A stretch of 64,000 nucleotides of DNA, taken from assembly GCA_016801885.1 (NCBI GenBank), contig CM028897.1:14384501-14448500 (forward strand). Direction: 5' to 3'. Position 1 is the first letter of the stretch, and every line of letters begins with the position of its first letter. This DNA comes from Toxotes chatareus. Its lineage: Eukaryota > Chordata > Actinopteri > Toxotidae. The notes beneath the pieces were generated by a model. That model saw only the letters and a program-made list of their open reading frames with translations. It was not told the DNA's origin and made no database searches. This document shows positions 25,281-38,505 of the stretch, piece by piece. The position numbers and the translations under genes were made by a program.

Positions 25281-28200
25281 CTAGTCGGGTATGGCTGCAG
25301 TCACAACTTTACTGTAGGGTCCATATCGTCCAAACTTGTCTTTGCCCACCACAGCAACACACACCTTGTGCCCGGGCTTGTACTTTCTGATCATCACACA
25401 CATGGGCAGAGTGATGGCTGTCACTTCACCGAGCAAATTCCAATTTGGGAAGACACTGCTACCCTTAACCTTTTCTGTAGTCATGAAGATGCTACAGCGG
25501 GGGGACAGAGGAAAAAAAACAATCTGTAAAAAGGCAAGGGCAGCTGTAGAGAAGGCTGCTAACGGGTTGAACTCTGCTTCCATCTGGTGGTCGTATGTTG
25601 ACATGAGCAGTATAATAATATTCTTCAAGACAGATGTGTGAAAAGTTATCACTCCTGTGCTCACCCTCGTCAAGAGTGGCTGCTTGTCTCAGAATCAGTA
25701 AACGCTTTTTATGATGGATTAACCGTTTCAGTCATTTTTCAGTAATGCATAAATTGTGAAGGAAAAAAATGCTACACATTCTCAAATTATCTCTTTGTTG
25801 TATATAAGCATGAACTGTATACTTCTGGATTCTGCTGGACTCTGTGTTGATTCACACCTGTAACTATCCATAGGCGGTGCAGAAGGGTCTTCCTCCTCCA
25901 CTTTCCAGAGAACAGAGAGGCCGGCAGGGTTTCTGATGAGGGCCAGATGTACTTCTGGTCGCTGGGGGATGTTGTATGAAGCCGCTTCCATGTTCAGGAT
26001 GGAGGGGAAAGTAGTGGAGGGAAGAGGAGGATACAAGAGCTTGTCCTTTGGGTTAGAAAAGGGGGAGGGAGTGAAGGTAATGTGAGCAAACAGTCAAGCA
26101 AATTACTACTATGGGTTAGAGTGAGTGTGTATTACCTGCTCTGAGCGTGTGTGCCTGGGAATGTTACTATTGCTGGGAGAGACACGTTCTACTTTCGCCA
26201 TCTCAGCCTTTGACTCCTCTAACCGCTTCCACTTGTTAGTACTGTTTTCTTTTTGCTCCTCCTCTGGCTCTTTCTTTACGAACCCGATGGGTCCCTGAAT
26301 AATACAGACCAAAAAAAACAGGACTGAGCTGATAAAGGCAAGACACAAACTAACTCACAGTAAATGCAAAAAAAAAAAAAAGGAGGTGATATAAGATTTG
26401 ATGGAAACTAACTGATTTTTTCACTTGCTTGAGTAGTTTGTCATTAGCTTCACGTAACATTTATGCATGGCGCATTTTGAAAATGTGTAAAATAATGAAA
26501 ATCCTACCTTACACTCAGGAGAGCCAAAGGGAGCGAGAAGTGGAGGAGGTGGCTCCTCTCTTAAATTTGCTATGGCAGCCGTCAAAGCTTAACAAGGATT
26601 ATGTACAATCACAAGTGGCAGAAGAAGGGACAGGAAAGAGTAGGAAAAAAAAGATGTGGTTATTTATTCATGCACTGACTCATATTATTGAATTTGGGTC
26701 TTTATATAATAGCCATAGCACATGTCAGTTTTTCATACATAGACAGACATTTAAGCTAATTTAAACTTGAGCTGTTCAGACATTGTATGAAATGATCTTA
26801 CCCTGATTATCTGTACGCATCTTCATTAGCACCTTTGTTGTGGTTTCCTGGACAGAAAGGACCAATCAAATCAAAGTTCACACTCTTCAAGTTACTAAAA
26901 ACCATTGTAAGCCACTACATTAATAACCCATTTTAAACCACAAGGACTCAACTAAACATTATTGTCCAAATTGCAATTAACACTGACCTATGTGAAAACT
27001 GTTGAAGGTTAGCAAGGAGAAATTATTACTGTTACAAATATTAATAATTAACACAATTTGGGTTTAACACATTATTCCTAAGTAAACTATAAGTAGTTTA
27101 TAGAATCTGATAACTGAATATCATTTTAAATTTAAAAATGATTAAAATATACATATGTACCATCATTTGAAAGAGGTCTCCACTCTTGTCCATGAAATCC
27201 GTGCACTTTTTGTCTACTGAAAAATTTTAATTTTACTGAATTAATACACAGGACCAACAAATGTAAATATATTTAATGGAGTGCAGATGCTTGCTGGGCT
27301 CTTACCCTGTGATATGGTTTCCATAGTCTCATCCTCAGGCCCTGTCCTGTAGAATTGGACAGAAAATCAAACTGTCTCAAAACTTACTAAATCCAAATAA
27401 ATGCAAAAGTACAATTTTACCTGAAGCGCTTTCATAATTCTCACAAATATAACCAAAGCTGGTTAATAAATACCTGTTGGCGTCCATGTTAACAAGAGAT
27501 GGATGTGGACTCTGAAAGGTAAACATTTAAAGAGTGTGTGAACGTATGCGTGTGTGAGTACACTAAGCGGTGTTTACATCTCAAACTGAACATATGTATT
27601 CAGTGGTTATTAGTGTGTATTATTTATCATCCCATTTTCTATTTTAAGTTACCATACAATCAGAAATATATATATATATATAAAAAACCCAAATCTGTCA
27701 CTGTTGTGTGTGTTACAGCTTTGACACTTAATAGGCATGTCAGTCCATTCACAATTCAAGTGCATTCACGTGTATGTGTTTTTATCTGCATTAAACCTTT
27801 TTCTGTGTCTTTGTCGTGTAGGCAAGAGCTGCTTCTGCTCTCTTGGTCAACGTCTTAATTCGAGCCTGAGGAAGAGAGCAGCATTCGGTAAAGATTTATT
27901 GGGTTTAAAGTTTGGGGGTTTTTTTTAGCACCAGTTCTAATTTGAAACATACACACAATGCATTCATATTGGGCCTTTTGTTTGTCAGGATCTCAAAAAC
28001 ATGGATATATGGGTGAATCTACAATTCAGTTGGATTTAATCTAATGGATAAAAAAATGAAAGAAAATTATGGTAACAATGGGTGAAGCTTGACAGATAAA
28101 GTGGATTTACTAGTAGCTGTTGAATTTCTCGGCAGAAAAAAAAGAGACTGATTTTAAAACAGATGGATGAAATTAAAAAAGGAAGTAAGAGAAGAAGGAA

Positions 28201-29140
28201 GAGAAAAGAAAGGCGGTGAATAAGCCAAAAGAAAGAGGTAAACATGTACCACTACTTCCACCAACCTCCAATTTTTGGATGGAACTTTCATAGTCAACTG
28301 CACGATCCTGCTTTTGAATAGTTTCTATTAAACCCTGCAGTTTGATTTCATTATTTTTTGCTGCACTGCGAACCTCCTGCTCGATCAGTCTCTGCACCTG
28401 TGGACACGCACACACCAAACATACAGGCACATAGAGGCACATGGAAATCAGTAACTTCAGATGTATAGTGCATTCAGAAAGTATTCAGACCTTCAGAACC
28501 CTTCATAACAAAATGTAGAAACAGTGCAGGACTGTGAATACTTCCTGAATGCACTGAACATGGATTTCCAAATACAAGCATGCACAGTGAAAGTATACAT
28601 TTGACAATCACACAGTGTTGTATCTTACTTCAGACTGGGAGATTTTTATCTTTTTGTCACTGGATCCAGAGGAATCTGACATGGAGGGCAGTCTCTTCAT
28701 TCTTCATGCAAAATACACACAGACAGAGGATGTGAAGAGTCATTAAGTATTAAACTGGACATGTTTGCTACTTTACCATACCTGCATAAAAACTTAAATT
28801 TTACGTCTGTCATATGTGAAAGCATTAGGTATAACAGACTAAGCTACAAACAGCTTTTGCAAATTAGAAACATTTATGAAGCTGCTCTGTAGTTATGAAG
28901 CTGTTGGAGGTTAACTCACACATCCAGAAGACAGAAGGCCACTTCTGCGTCACTTTTCAAACCTTTTGCTGATTTCAGTGCACGCCACCTTTCTAATGCC
29001 AAGCCAATGTCCACTCGAGCTCTCCCCCATGATCTGAGCAGTGGCCTCTGAGACAAACGTTTGCGTTTCTTGGGATTGGTGGCATGAGCTGGTGTATAAA
29101 GCCCTGTGCAACCTTGAATTTGATCTTGCGCCTCTTCCAT
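25281..29140 (-). CDS. atf7ip2: ATF7IP/ATF7IP2-like chromatin cofactor (SETDB1-interacting family)
   Basis: Probable nuclear cofactor. ATF7IP (MCAF) proteins bind and stabilise the H3K9 methyltransferase SETDB1 and link it to MBD1 (family knowledge). Minus-strand exons: 28920-29140, 28629-28701, 28266-28397, 27797-27865, 27474-27511, 27306-27346, 27161-27216, 26802-26847, 26508-26587, 26136-26294, 25858-26045, 25281-25491. Phases agree and predict about 437 residues. Visible parts: an NLS-like PKKRKR near residue 24; a coiled coil from VQRLIEQEVR through YESSIQKLEARIKTLTKRAE (about 99-158); a proline/acidic linker with VKKEP, a possible SUMO site; and a C-terminal fibronectin III domain with RPEVHLALI and GKDKFGRYGPYSK. 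It is much shorter than mammalian ATF7IP and lacks the long N-terminal region, which with the EMP2/NUBP1 neighbours favours ATF7IP2. The donor at 27,797 (GTTTAA) is weak, and the acceptor at 27,216 could shift by 3 nt. Confidence 0.85.
28466..28557. mobile_element. Short Tc1-derived MITE
   Basis: A 92-bp element inside an intron of the ATF7IP-like gene. The left end reads AGTGCATTCAGAAAGTATTC. The right end is its near-inverted complement (GAATACTTCCTGAATGCACT). These termini resemble those of fish Tc1-like transposons (family knowledge). It has almost no internal sequence and no transposase, so it must have been moved in trans. Confidence 0.75.
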
Positions 29141-29925
29141 TTTTCACTAAACTTGACGTGTGCTGGCAAGACAGAAGCTGTATGTGGGGCGGGGGATCGT
29201 CAGAGAATGTACAAGTTGAGGGAAGGGGCTGACGCTGTCATCCACTGGCGGACACTGTCATGAAACCTGGCAATGACAACAGCCACTGTTAATATTGTTT
29301 CACTCCAAAATCACTGGACTCTAGGCTGAGTAAACCCCTTATCCAATACAATCCTGTTACATAATATAAATAGAATACAAATATATAAATGTGATAGCCC
29401 CCTATTATCCAAATATCTGTGACACTACAAGGGGTAAGCACAGCTTCAAAAATGGAAATTAAATTCACAGAAAGAATCAATCATGTTCTAAATGTATTTC
29501 TTGCAGCAGGATTTTTTTTTAGTTAAAGAGAAATTCAGAAACAATGAGTAACATACAGCAAGTTTATTCCAAAATAAATAAAATGTCTAACAGTCATAAA
29601 GCAGCCAGAGGCTAGAATCTGCTGATTTTTACGTTAAAAATGATTCTCCCAGTATGAAAAGCAATTGTGATGTGATTGTGTCTCATAATGAAGGAGGCCA
29701 CAGCGCTCAGGCGCATCAGTGCCCACGTTTGTTTCGATAGAGAAACAAGTTACTAATGGGGCTAGCTACGCTTTAGCTGCAGTTTTTAGCAAACCATTCA
29801 TCCAGCTCGGAAATAAACGACAAGATACTTAACGTGAACGAACAAGAGAAACAGCAATCACACGGTTCCTACGCTAAAGAGAAATATTTTAAATGCAACT
29901 AAAGAATAAATTATTATGACATTAC

Positions 29926-30015
29926 CTCAAACAATCAACAAGAGGAAACATCTGCTTGTTTTGGCAAGAAGTTTGGTTCCGGTGTTGTTCAACTTCCGCT
30001 CGCCAGAATTTACAG
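29926..30015 (-). promoter_or_regulatory. Candidate non-coding first exon and promoter of the ATF7IP-like gene
   Basis: On the minus strand a consensus donor (TTTGAG then GTAATG) at about 29,926 could end an untranslated exon upstream of the start codon exon. Just upstream on that strand are two ETS-type motifs, GCGGAAG and CACCGGAAC, typical of TATA-less promoters. This is inferred from motifs only; transcription could also start nearer 29,200. Confidence 0.35.
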
Positions 30016-30506
30016 TAATAACACTTACGACCCCATTCCTTCAGAATAAAAGCGTAATTTTGACAGGCTTTTGGATTGTCAATGTAAAACGTTCGCTTTG
30101 TCATTTGTATCATTGGTGTCTTCATTGATTTCTTTCTTACTGTCCAAATTCATGCTGCTCAAGTCAGTAACATTATTTTTAAAAATGCAAATAAAACAAG
30201 TTCAAAGGTCAGGGATAATGTCAAAGATTACAGGGTAGAATCAGGAAAAAAGCACAATATAACTGCAGTCAAATGGTCTCATTTTGCAGATAGATTGTCT
30301 CCTGTGCTGGATTATTTCAGCTTTTGAAAATTCAAAATATTAAAGTTGTAACATTGAGCTGCAGTATGGAACAGTATGGGGGTGTACTACTGATCTTCTC
30401 TGCAGGAAAGTGGAGGTAATGGGAAGAGTGTAAGCAGGCACTTCAGTGTATAAGGAGTATAGAGGGATTCCTGAGTCAGTAACAGATTTGGCACAAACAA
30501 AGAAGT

Positions 30507-30516
30507 TTTATTTATT
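30507..30516 (-). terminator. Candidate poly(A) signal of EMP2
   Basis: Overlapping AATAAATAAA on the minus strand, followed downstream on that strand by T/GT-rich sequence. If used, it would give EMP2 a 3'UTR of about 2.8 kb, in line with the long 3'UTR of mammalian EMP2. Unconfirmed. Confidence 0.4.
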
Positions 30517-30519
30517 GTA

Positions 30520-32328
30520 AATTACATTTTTTGAGATCTACATCTGATGCATGGGGGACATTGGGGGAAAAAACAAGCACCTATAAATTCTTTCAGGGGG
30601 AGTGAGTCTTTTTTCCTGAATCTGTTTGCCCAATCGCTGGTTCTGAGATTAGAGCAGCAGGATTCATCAGAAACAAGTTCATTCTCTTCAGGAGTGCTTG
30701 ACAGGAGCTGCAGCAGTCTAGACAGTAACCTGAAGCAATAACAATACCAGCTACACATGGTGTAGTTTTCAGTCAGCCCACTGGGTGTCAAAAGCAGACA
30801 GATATTTCAGTTGGCTGATACAGTAATATCTTTCAGATTACAGAAGCTGCTGCTGATGTTGCAACAGAGGTCAAAATAAATATCATGCTGTAATTGAATT
30901 TGCCTAAAAGAGCAAAAGCAAAGAGCCTGTAACAAGCAGAGACACTCCTATTTGCCATGACATTGAAGCCTGTATCAAAGCTGGCAAAAAATAGAAAAAA
31001 CAAAAAGGCCACAAAGGAAACTGTTGATTAAGTTCTTAAAATATTGGCCATTTCAACATGTTTCCATTCAAAAGCAAAATGAGACTCATTCATTGTGTCA
31101 ATAATACTTCATTAAGCATTAGAAACATTTCAATAGCAAAAAAAAAAATCTGCATACAGTGTTGGTTTCAACAAATTATATAATTATTTGTCAGCATGGC
31201 CCTGTGGTTATTTGTGTTGATCTACATTGACTATATACAGATTGCTGCAATTGCTGTTGAATGTCTGCAACAGAGTAAGCACAGAATTTATGTTCAAGTA
31301 GTTGGTTTATTCATAATTTAGATCCTGTTTGAAATCATCAAAGCTAAATTGAATAAATTCAAACTTTACACAATCTATAATAAACTTAATTTTCCAGTCT
31401 ATGCTACTACAACTTACTTTTCGTGTCAATATAAGTTGAAGGGATTCACTGAAAGACAAAAACTTGCATGCCAACAGGAGGCTTATTGTTTAGTGAAACA
31501 CTTTTAAGATGACAACTTCACAAAACTAAGAACAACAAACATCATTGGCATTGTTTTGATCATTTTCAAGTATCATCTCGAGATAACAGAGCAAAATCTT
31601 TACTTCCATTCCTATTCCCTGAATCTTCATTTTGGTGAGCTGGTGCTTTGCGATCCAAAGTCTGTCCAACATGGACATATTTCTATCACTTAAAAACTAT
31701 TTGTTTATTTCCTAGAAATGTTTCAGGTCCTAGCAGCTACCACGTTAATACCCAGCTGGTCTCCCCTAACTAAGTCGCCACCAATCCAACACCAAGAGAG
31801 AGGAAAAGAAGGCCAGTTTCTAATTCAGTGCTAAAGTGGGATCAATTTATATCACTATAAATTAGTGGCATGTACAACACAATAATGATTTCTTTTTTCT
31901 TTATGATTAAATGCCACATCAAATGTCCATTAGGGTGTGGGAGATGTTTAAGTAAGGGACCAAATAGATAGTAGCTTGGCCAAAGAGGGAAGACTTAATC
32001 ACTTCATACATCCTCTGTCACATGCTAAAATAAACAACAGTGGTTTTAAACAATAAATAGCATTTGTTATTTTGTTTTTTCAGTGAAGCTGTGAGCAAAA
32101 AAGGAATAATAGTAACAAAGAAATATTCATTCTCATTTCAAGTTTGCATGTTTTGTCATTTTAAATCCCAAATATCACAGCACATCATTGGTTCCTTTTT
32201 CACCAATAAAATACAAGTCAGTAACATAGGAATACAAACAAAGGGTTAAAATCCTACATATAATACCTCAACTACTGCTTCACTACACTTCCAATAGGCT
32301 ACGGTTAACATAATATTCTTTATTTTTC

Positions 32329-32412
<84 letters not shown>

Positions 32413-33319
32413 TGTATACACACACATATATATATAAATATAGATATATAGATATAAATGGAACAGTTCAGTCTTAGAAATAGGTTTTTGGCAATTATCT
32501 GAACTATACATACACAGCAAGTATTTACAAAATAAATTCCATTGACTGCAGCTTCACAAAAAAATTATGGACCCTTTGGAAAGTCCAGGGGCTGTGTCGG
32601 CAGTACGGCAAACCTCCCCGCTTTTCTTCCTCAGCCTTTATCCTCTGTGATCATGTATTTTAAACAAGTTCCTATGAAAGGTGTGGGAGCGAGCCAGTAG
32701 ATAATGAGACAAGGGTAGGGGACAAATCAGTGTGTTGGAACAGAGCTCATGTCATGTGTAATGGCACAGCAGAATAGAAAGAAGAGGACAGTCAAGGTAT
32801 GTTCTCACCAAATGCAGTCTCAGCTAAACATGCCATGTTTATGCTCTATGCAGAGCAATGAGTGAATGAGGGCATTTGCATAGAGATTATGCAAATGGAC
32901 CTAGTAAGCCCTGTGTCTCTAGCAGGTCAAGCAAGTCATGTCTATACTTTTTGAAGTAGGCAGTGTTAATCATATGTGAATAATGGTGTATTTCTCAGTC
33001 AGCCATGCTTCTGAGCCGCATTTAGTGAGAACAATGACCCATCAGGAAGGAGAAGAGTGTGTGACTACTTGGGGTTTTGAGTGTTTAAGGTGGACAAAAA
33101 GTGTGTCTGGCCCTGAACCTGAGACTTTAAATTAAAATGGATTTGACATTTCTTGCGCATTTCTTTATCTCCGATGGTATTATAAAATCTAAAGGTTGAA
33201 AAGAGAGCGTGTGCAGGAATGTTTGTTGAAGACAAGTGTATGTTTTTATGCATTTGTGTCCAAGTGTTCCTATTTATACATTTGAATGATTGCGAGCCTA
33301 TGCTTCAAGCCAGTCACAT
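30520..33319 (-). other. Probable 3'UTR of EMP2 and intergenic DNA
   Basis: No coding exon is seen. The stretch lies directly downstream of the EMP2 stop codon and before the candidate poly(A) signal near 30.51 kb. It contains the long TA/TG microsatellite at 32,335-32,450. Confidence 0.4.
32335..32450. repeat. Compound TA-TG-CA-TA microsatellite with hairpin symmetry
   Basis: About 48 bases of TA repeats are followed by about 30 bases of TG, then GTATACACACACATATATATA. The right side is partly complementary to the left, so the tract can fold back on itself. Confidence 0.9.
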
Positions 33320-35160
33320 CTATTTGCGTTTCCTTAGCACCAGGTACATGAGGCCACTGATGAGGGTCATGGGGAAGCTGATCCAGGCCAGGACATAGGA
33401 GGAGCCGTAGGAGCCTTTCTGAAGACTTGGCACATGAAAGGTGTGTTTCTCAGCTGTGTAGACAGACGCTGCGATCATCACACATAGAGCTGGGTGAAGG
33501 AGAGAGAGAGAGGAGGACAGAAATTACACTCAATATTTGATGAGTGAATATCATTCAAACTCTGACATATTCAACCACTTATCCCCTTTAACCAGTTGGG
33601 GCCCCCTAATGGACAAGTTTGACATTTTGGGTAATATTTGATTGCTATTTGCTTTCTAGCTGAGATTTAGATGAGAAGATTGATATCACTGTCATAGCTT
33701 CCTGTTACAAATAAGACTACAGCCTTCTTAGCTTGATACAAAGACTAGAAACTAGGGGAAACAGCTTGCCTCCCTGTGTCCAAAGGTAACAAAATCCTCT
33801 TACAAGCACCTCCAAAGCTCAACACATCCCCTGTTTAATATAGTTTTGAAGTACTAAACATAGATTTTAAGATTTCACAGTATCACATGTTAGCAATGAC
33901 TAGCTTAATTTCCTTCGGACAGTCAGCTTCAATCTGAAAGCGCTGACTTACTGAGAACTTTTTGCATTGCTACAGTACATCACATTGCCTTGAAGCTGAA
34001 ATCTGTTGTTTCTTAAATCTAACTGGTTGTCAGTGTGTGAGTGTTATTTGCTGAGAAGCTTTCTACACTCTGCCACTGTTTATAGGACTGTCAGGTTGCA
34101 TCTGTCCTGCTTTACAATGTCATTAAAGTTAAAAATACAGTATATTTGATTTCATGTCTCTTGTTAAGTCAATGACATTTCACTCAGCAAAAACCCAGAC
34201 AAAAAAAAAATCACAGACAGAAAGGGTAAATACTCTGCTACCTTCCCCCGAGAAATGCCTCAAAAATGCCTCAGACTCAAAACAGTCCATGGCTTGAATG
34301 AAGGACACTTCAGTTAAATCAGTTAACTGATTTTAAGTTACAGAATGAACCTTTTCAGTGGGAACCAGAGTGACTTGTCATACCAAGTCACATGTGCACA
34401 TGGATGCTCGTAGGTTAGATCTTGGCTGCATTTAAGATCAGATCTCACATTCCCATCCAGCCGCAAAAATGTGTGGACATAAGTCTTGCCACAATTTGGA
34501 CACTGCAAGAATTATTTTTCATTTATAGTATGTTGACTCTGGCTGATGTAATGGTCAGTAAAAAAGAGCAAAAAGGCAGTAGTAATTCATTTTAAAGAAA
34601 GTGACAAAAGCTGCACTGAAAAGTTAAGTGTGTGTGTGTGTGTGTGTGTCACTCACAGGCCAATAGCTGGATAATAGCAGTGAAAATGAACCTCTCTCCC
34701 TGTTTGATCCTGAAGAGCTGAAGGATGAAGACAAAGAAGCTGACGCAACATAAAATGGTGGCCAAGATCATACAGGCCTGGACTGTTTGCAGGTAGGCTG
34801 AGGAAAAAGAAGAAAAGAGGTATTACACACAGGAACACAAACTTACACACACATAGGCTTCACAGTGTTGTACACTGTCTTACCTGCTTCAACAGTATGG
34901 CTGTTCTCCACAGGGTAGCACGTAGCGTTACAGGAGTACCACAGGTCAGTGTAGATCACGTCACGTCCGGGTGACGACACCACCCACCATGCCTGCAACA
35001 GGGCGGGATAAGCGATGGTTAAAATAATGGAAATGTCCTGCGCTGCCATGAAGTTGTATGTTCACACTTGGTTTATACTCACATTGTGAATGGTTGCAAC
35101 AAAGAGCAGAATGACTGCAGCCAGATGGAAAAGAATGATGGCGGCTAAGATGATCAACAT
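33320..35160 (-). CDS. emp2: Epithelial membrane protein 2 (PMP22/EMP/claudin family tetraspan)
   Basis: Four-pass plasma membrane protein of the PMP22/EMP family. In mammals EMP2 affects integrin and caveolin trafficking and cell adhesion (family knowledge). Minus-strand coding exons: 35083-35160, 34884-34992, 34657-34797, 33320-33489. Phases agree and give 165 residues, close to the 167 of human EMP2. Exon 1 encodes the first hydrophobic helix, from MLIILAA to VATIHN. The first extracellular loop has AWW, DLWYSC and an N-glycosylation sequon NAT (N48). Helices 2 and 3 include ACMILATILCC and SLCVMIAASVYT. The last helix ends in LMYLVLRKRK. The ATG exon extends 5' as UTR to an acceptor at 35,394, which fits a non-coding first exon near 43.2 kb. 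The LCVMIAAS and LRKRK matches and the neighbours favour EMP2 over EMP1, EMP3 or PMP22. Confidence 0.93.
33613..33850 (+). repeat. Teleost dispersed repeat, family A, in EMP2 intron
   Basis: Contains TTTGACATTTTGGG, TTTGCTTTCTAGCTGAG, AGATGAGAAGATTGATATCA, CTTAGCTTGATACAAAGACT, GGGGAAACAGCTTGCCTCCC and CCAAAGGTAACAAAATCC in that order. It is one of the two best-preserved copies in the window. It lies in the last EMP2 intron on the opposite strand to the gene. Confidence 0.75.
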
Positions 35161-35163
35161 GGC

Positions 35164-35394
35164 TGCCTTTCTGTCTGCTAACTTGTCTGCTGCTTGTTGC
35201 CCGTTTGTCAGGCCAGATAAATATCTTGCAGGCTGCTTCAGTAGCTGTCTGTGTCTCCCACTGGCTGACTGTGTGGAATGTAAGTTTTAGCTTTTGTTGG
35301 GTGATGGTCCTGCTGGATGACAGCCTCTGTGTGTTTATGGGGGTTTGCAGGCTGATAGTCCGGGGCGGATCAAGGTCTCTCACATGAAAGGAGT
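35164..35394 (-). other. emp2: 5'UTR portion of the EMP2 start-codon exon
   Basis: Sequence between the ATG at 35,160 and a good acceptor (CTTCCAACAG) at 35,395. The ATG context GCAGCCATG is favourable. An open frame runs across this stretch on the minus strand but has no family match, and EMP family proteins begin at the hydrophobic helix. Confidence 0.55.
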
Positions 35395-35449
35395 CTGTTG
35401 GAAGCAACACAAATGTAATACTTTAATAACACACACAAGCACACAAAAG

Positions 35450-38400
35450 GTTAATCCCTTTTCTGCCATCAGGTTACATTAAGCACACAGGTGCAATTAT
35501 TGCAGAGGTCCATAAGTTTGTAAAAAATGTGTACATATACCCAGAACTCGTGAGAAACTGCAGAATGAATATTCATATTTACCACAATGAGTTTTCTGCT
35601 TTTCTTTAATGTGAATGATAGTAAAGAAAAAAGTCTGTCACCCTATTCTGTTTTACAAATATGCAAAAGTTTTGATTTTGTTTTCATTTATCTTACAAGT
35701 GTCAGAAAAGAATATTAATATATATTATGCATGTCTTTCTCTGTGTAGTTTTAACATGTTTGTGGAAGTATTTCAGACCTGCACAGTACTGAACAGTTTA
35801 AAATGCAGCATCTATGCAGACTTCAATGTGGAACTGTGTAAAATTTAAAATAACTGAGAGCAAAAAGGAAATAGTGTAAAGACAATCCAAGCAGAGTTTC
35901 TATGCACATGTAGCAACTGTTACATCTGCAACCATTTACCAAAACACAACATTTCCAAACAACCATGAAAAATGCTGAGTTAATGAAACAGCCATAGAAA
36001 TATTTGCAGCCTCCCAGTCTTCCCTCAAATTACAGAAAATGCTACTTAGATGTGAGACAAAACATTCTGTGTCTACATGTATGCCAAACAATGAGTGCAT
36101 GTGTGAGTATATGCACAGTTACAGTATGTGGGAGTGTGGTGTTTGAACTGCAGTGATTGAAGGCCTTAATCCTGGCTATGACTTGTTGATAGTAACCACG
36201 GGTCAACTGTTTACATCTTCAAATAAGCAAACTGTGCTAGCAGAGCAGCATTAACAGACAATGTCATCCGGTGATTCCAAGAATAACGGTGTATGGAGAT
36301 GCTAACAATGATGCATCCACAGGAAAAGAGGTGTACGGCTTCAGAAAACGCTGCTGAAAGTTGTAACTGGTGTGCGAGCCTCCGTTTAAGAAATGATCAT
36401 CTGTTGAGATTTGAATGTTGTTTGTGTCATTTTCTATTTCTGAAGAACCTTTTTTTTTTTGTAGGGATGTTTTCTACTTTGTGTGTGTTGCTTTTTTTGT
36501 TTGTTCATTTATTCTACTATAAACTGTCTCAAAGGGGAAATTCCATTAAAAGTAGCAAACCCATGTGTTTGTTTATCTAGGGAAGAGTTTTGCTCAGCAT
36601 GTAAAATGCTTTGTTGGCATCATTCTGTTTAACATTCATACTGCTATAAGAAAAGAGTCTGAATCTATCATTTCTTTCCAATAAAACACTGTTTTAAAGG
36701 GCTGTTTTACAATTTAATGCGACTGCTCAGCTAAGATTACATCTCTGATACCACTATGCTTGCAGTCTGCCCTGTGTGTATACTATACACATCAAACTAA
36801 GCCTAACCATCCCGTGGAGATAATGCACATAAAATTACACATGTGCATTCACACACACACACACACATGTATGATCTCGACTTCTGGAACTGCCTGAAAT
36901 CCCACCAACGTTTCAGAAGCTAAGCAGGCAGAGACACAAACATGTTTAAAAGCACATGTGAGTGCAGGCACACACACACACACACGTACACAGAGCCAGA
37001 CAGCAGAGGAATTAGCCCTCTCTGCCAAAATGGAGTCACAGTAAAAACAGCCTCTCCCCGCCGACAGGAAGCAGGCCACAGTTTTTGTGTGTGAGCATGT
37101 GGCTGCGTGGGGTGTGCCAGAGGATGCCCCCCCCGGTCTGTGTTGAGGGAAGGGGGAACTGGGGGGGGTTACAGTAAAAAGGTGGTGGGGGAACATCAAA
37201 CGTAAGCTATACACTTTGATTTAGTACACATGAGTTTTAGGGTTTAGACAGGAATGTCAACAGCAGCAAGCCAAATCTTCCTAATCATAATGCTCTGAGA
37301 ATGAAAAAGAAGTTTGCACGTAAACCTTGGAAAAAAAAAAAAAAAACATGAATGGGGAATGTGGGTCTCAAAGTGATCACATGTAAGCCTGCATTTGATA
37401 TGGCAAAAATATGTTCTTAACACAGTGTCCTGCAATGCCAGCCTATAGAGACAACATACTAAAGGATTTGTATGTTCTTTTACAGATTTTTCTATTAAAT
37501 CTGCAAAAGAATAAAAATTCAAAACAGCCATAATCATTAAAAACACACAACAAAATATACAGCCATTGTACATTTTAAGAGGTCTGATGTTTTGGCTCTA
37601 TAAGTTCCCAGAAGTTCAGCCTGTTATAACAAATCACAATCACTGTGTCCCTAGGGTGGCCAATCAGACGACAGCTTTGACCTTGTACAACGATGATGGT
37701 GGAAAGAGAGAGAGGAGAAAATGAAGCAGGAAGAGTTGGAAAGACAGGTAAATCAGCAAAGACCAACTATTTAATTCACTACATCCGTAACAAAGCATTT
37801 CATCAGTATTTGGAGTATAATCTGACCTGCAGGAACACTCCGCAGCAAATAATCTCCAAGACACGTACAAACACACATACACACAAAAACAGCTGGATCT
37901 GATTCCTTTTGAAGCTGCCTTCTCGCCTCAGGAGAGAGGAGGAAAGGGAGGAGGAGCAAGGGAGGGAGGAGAGTAAAAGAAGGGAACCCCATTGGAGGGG
38001 AAATGGAGGGAAGAGAGAAAAACAAAAACACGAGAGTAAAAGTGCACGCACACACACACACACATACACACACTCTGATGTACACACACATAAATACAAA
38101 GTATGCAAAACCACAAATGTATAGCCTGCCAAGGAGCTCACAAAAAATGAGACTCTCAGACAGTTCAAATAACTAAAGTTAATTTAAAGGATGTAGATTG
38201 CAGACATGAAAGCCTGGTGATGACTATGCAGACTATTGTTTGTGTAAATGATATGTATACATGCCCTTTTTGTGTGTTTGTGTTGTAAAAAGATTTATTA
38301 CGTTGATTGTCCCAACTGTAATTATCCTATGTGAGGATAATTATCCAAAAACTGCAACTATTCTTCATTATACATCATGTCCCTCTTTCAAGTGACAGAA

Positions 38401-38473
38401 ATTGCTGTACCATTTACTTTGTATATGGTACTTCCTTCCTTCTTCCTTTACAAATCTCACCATTCTCCATTTA

Positions 38474-38505
<32 letters not shown>

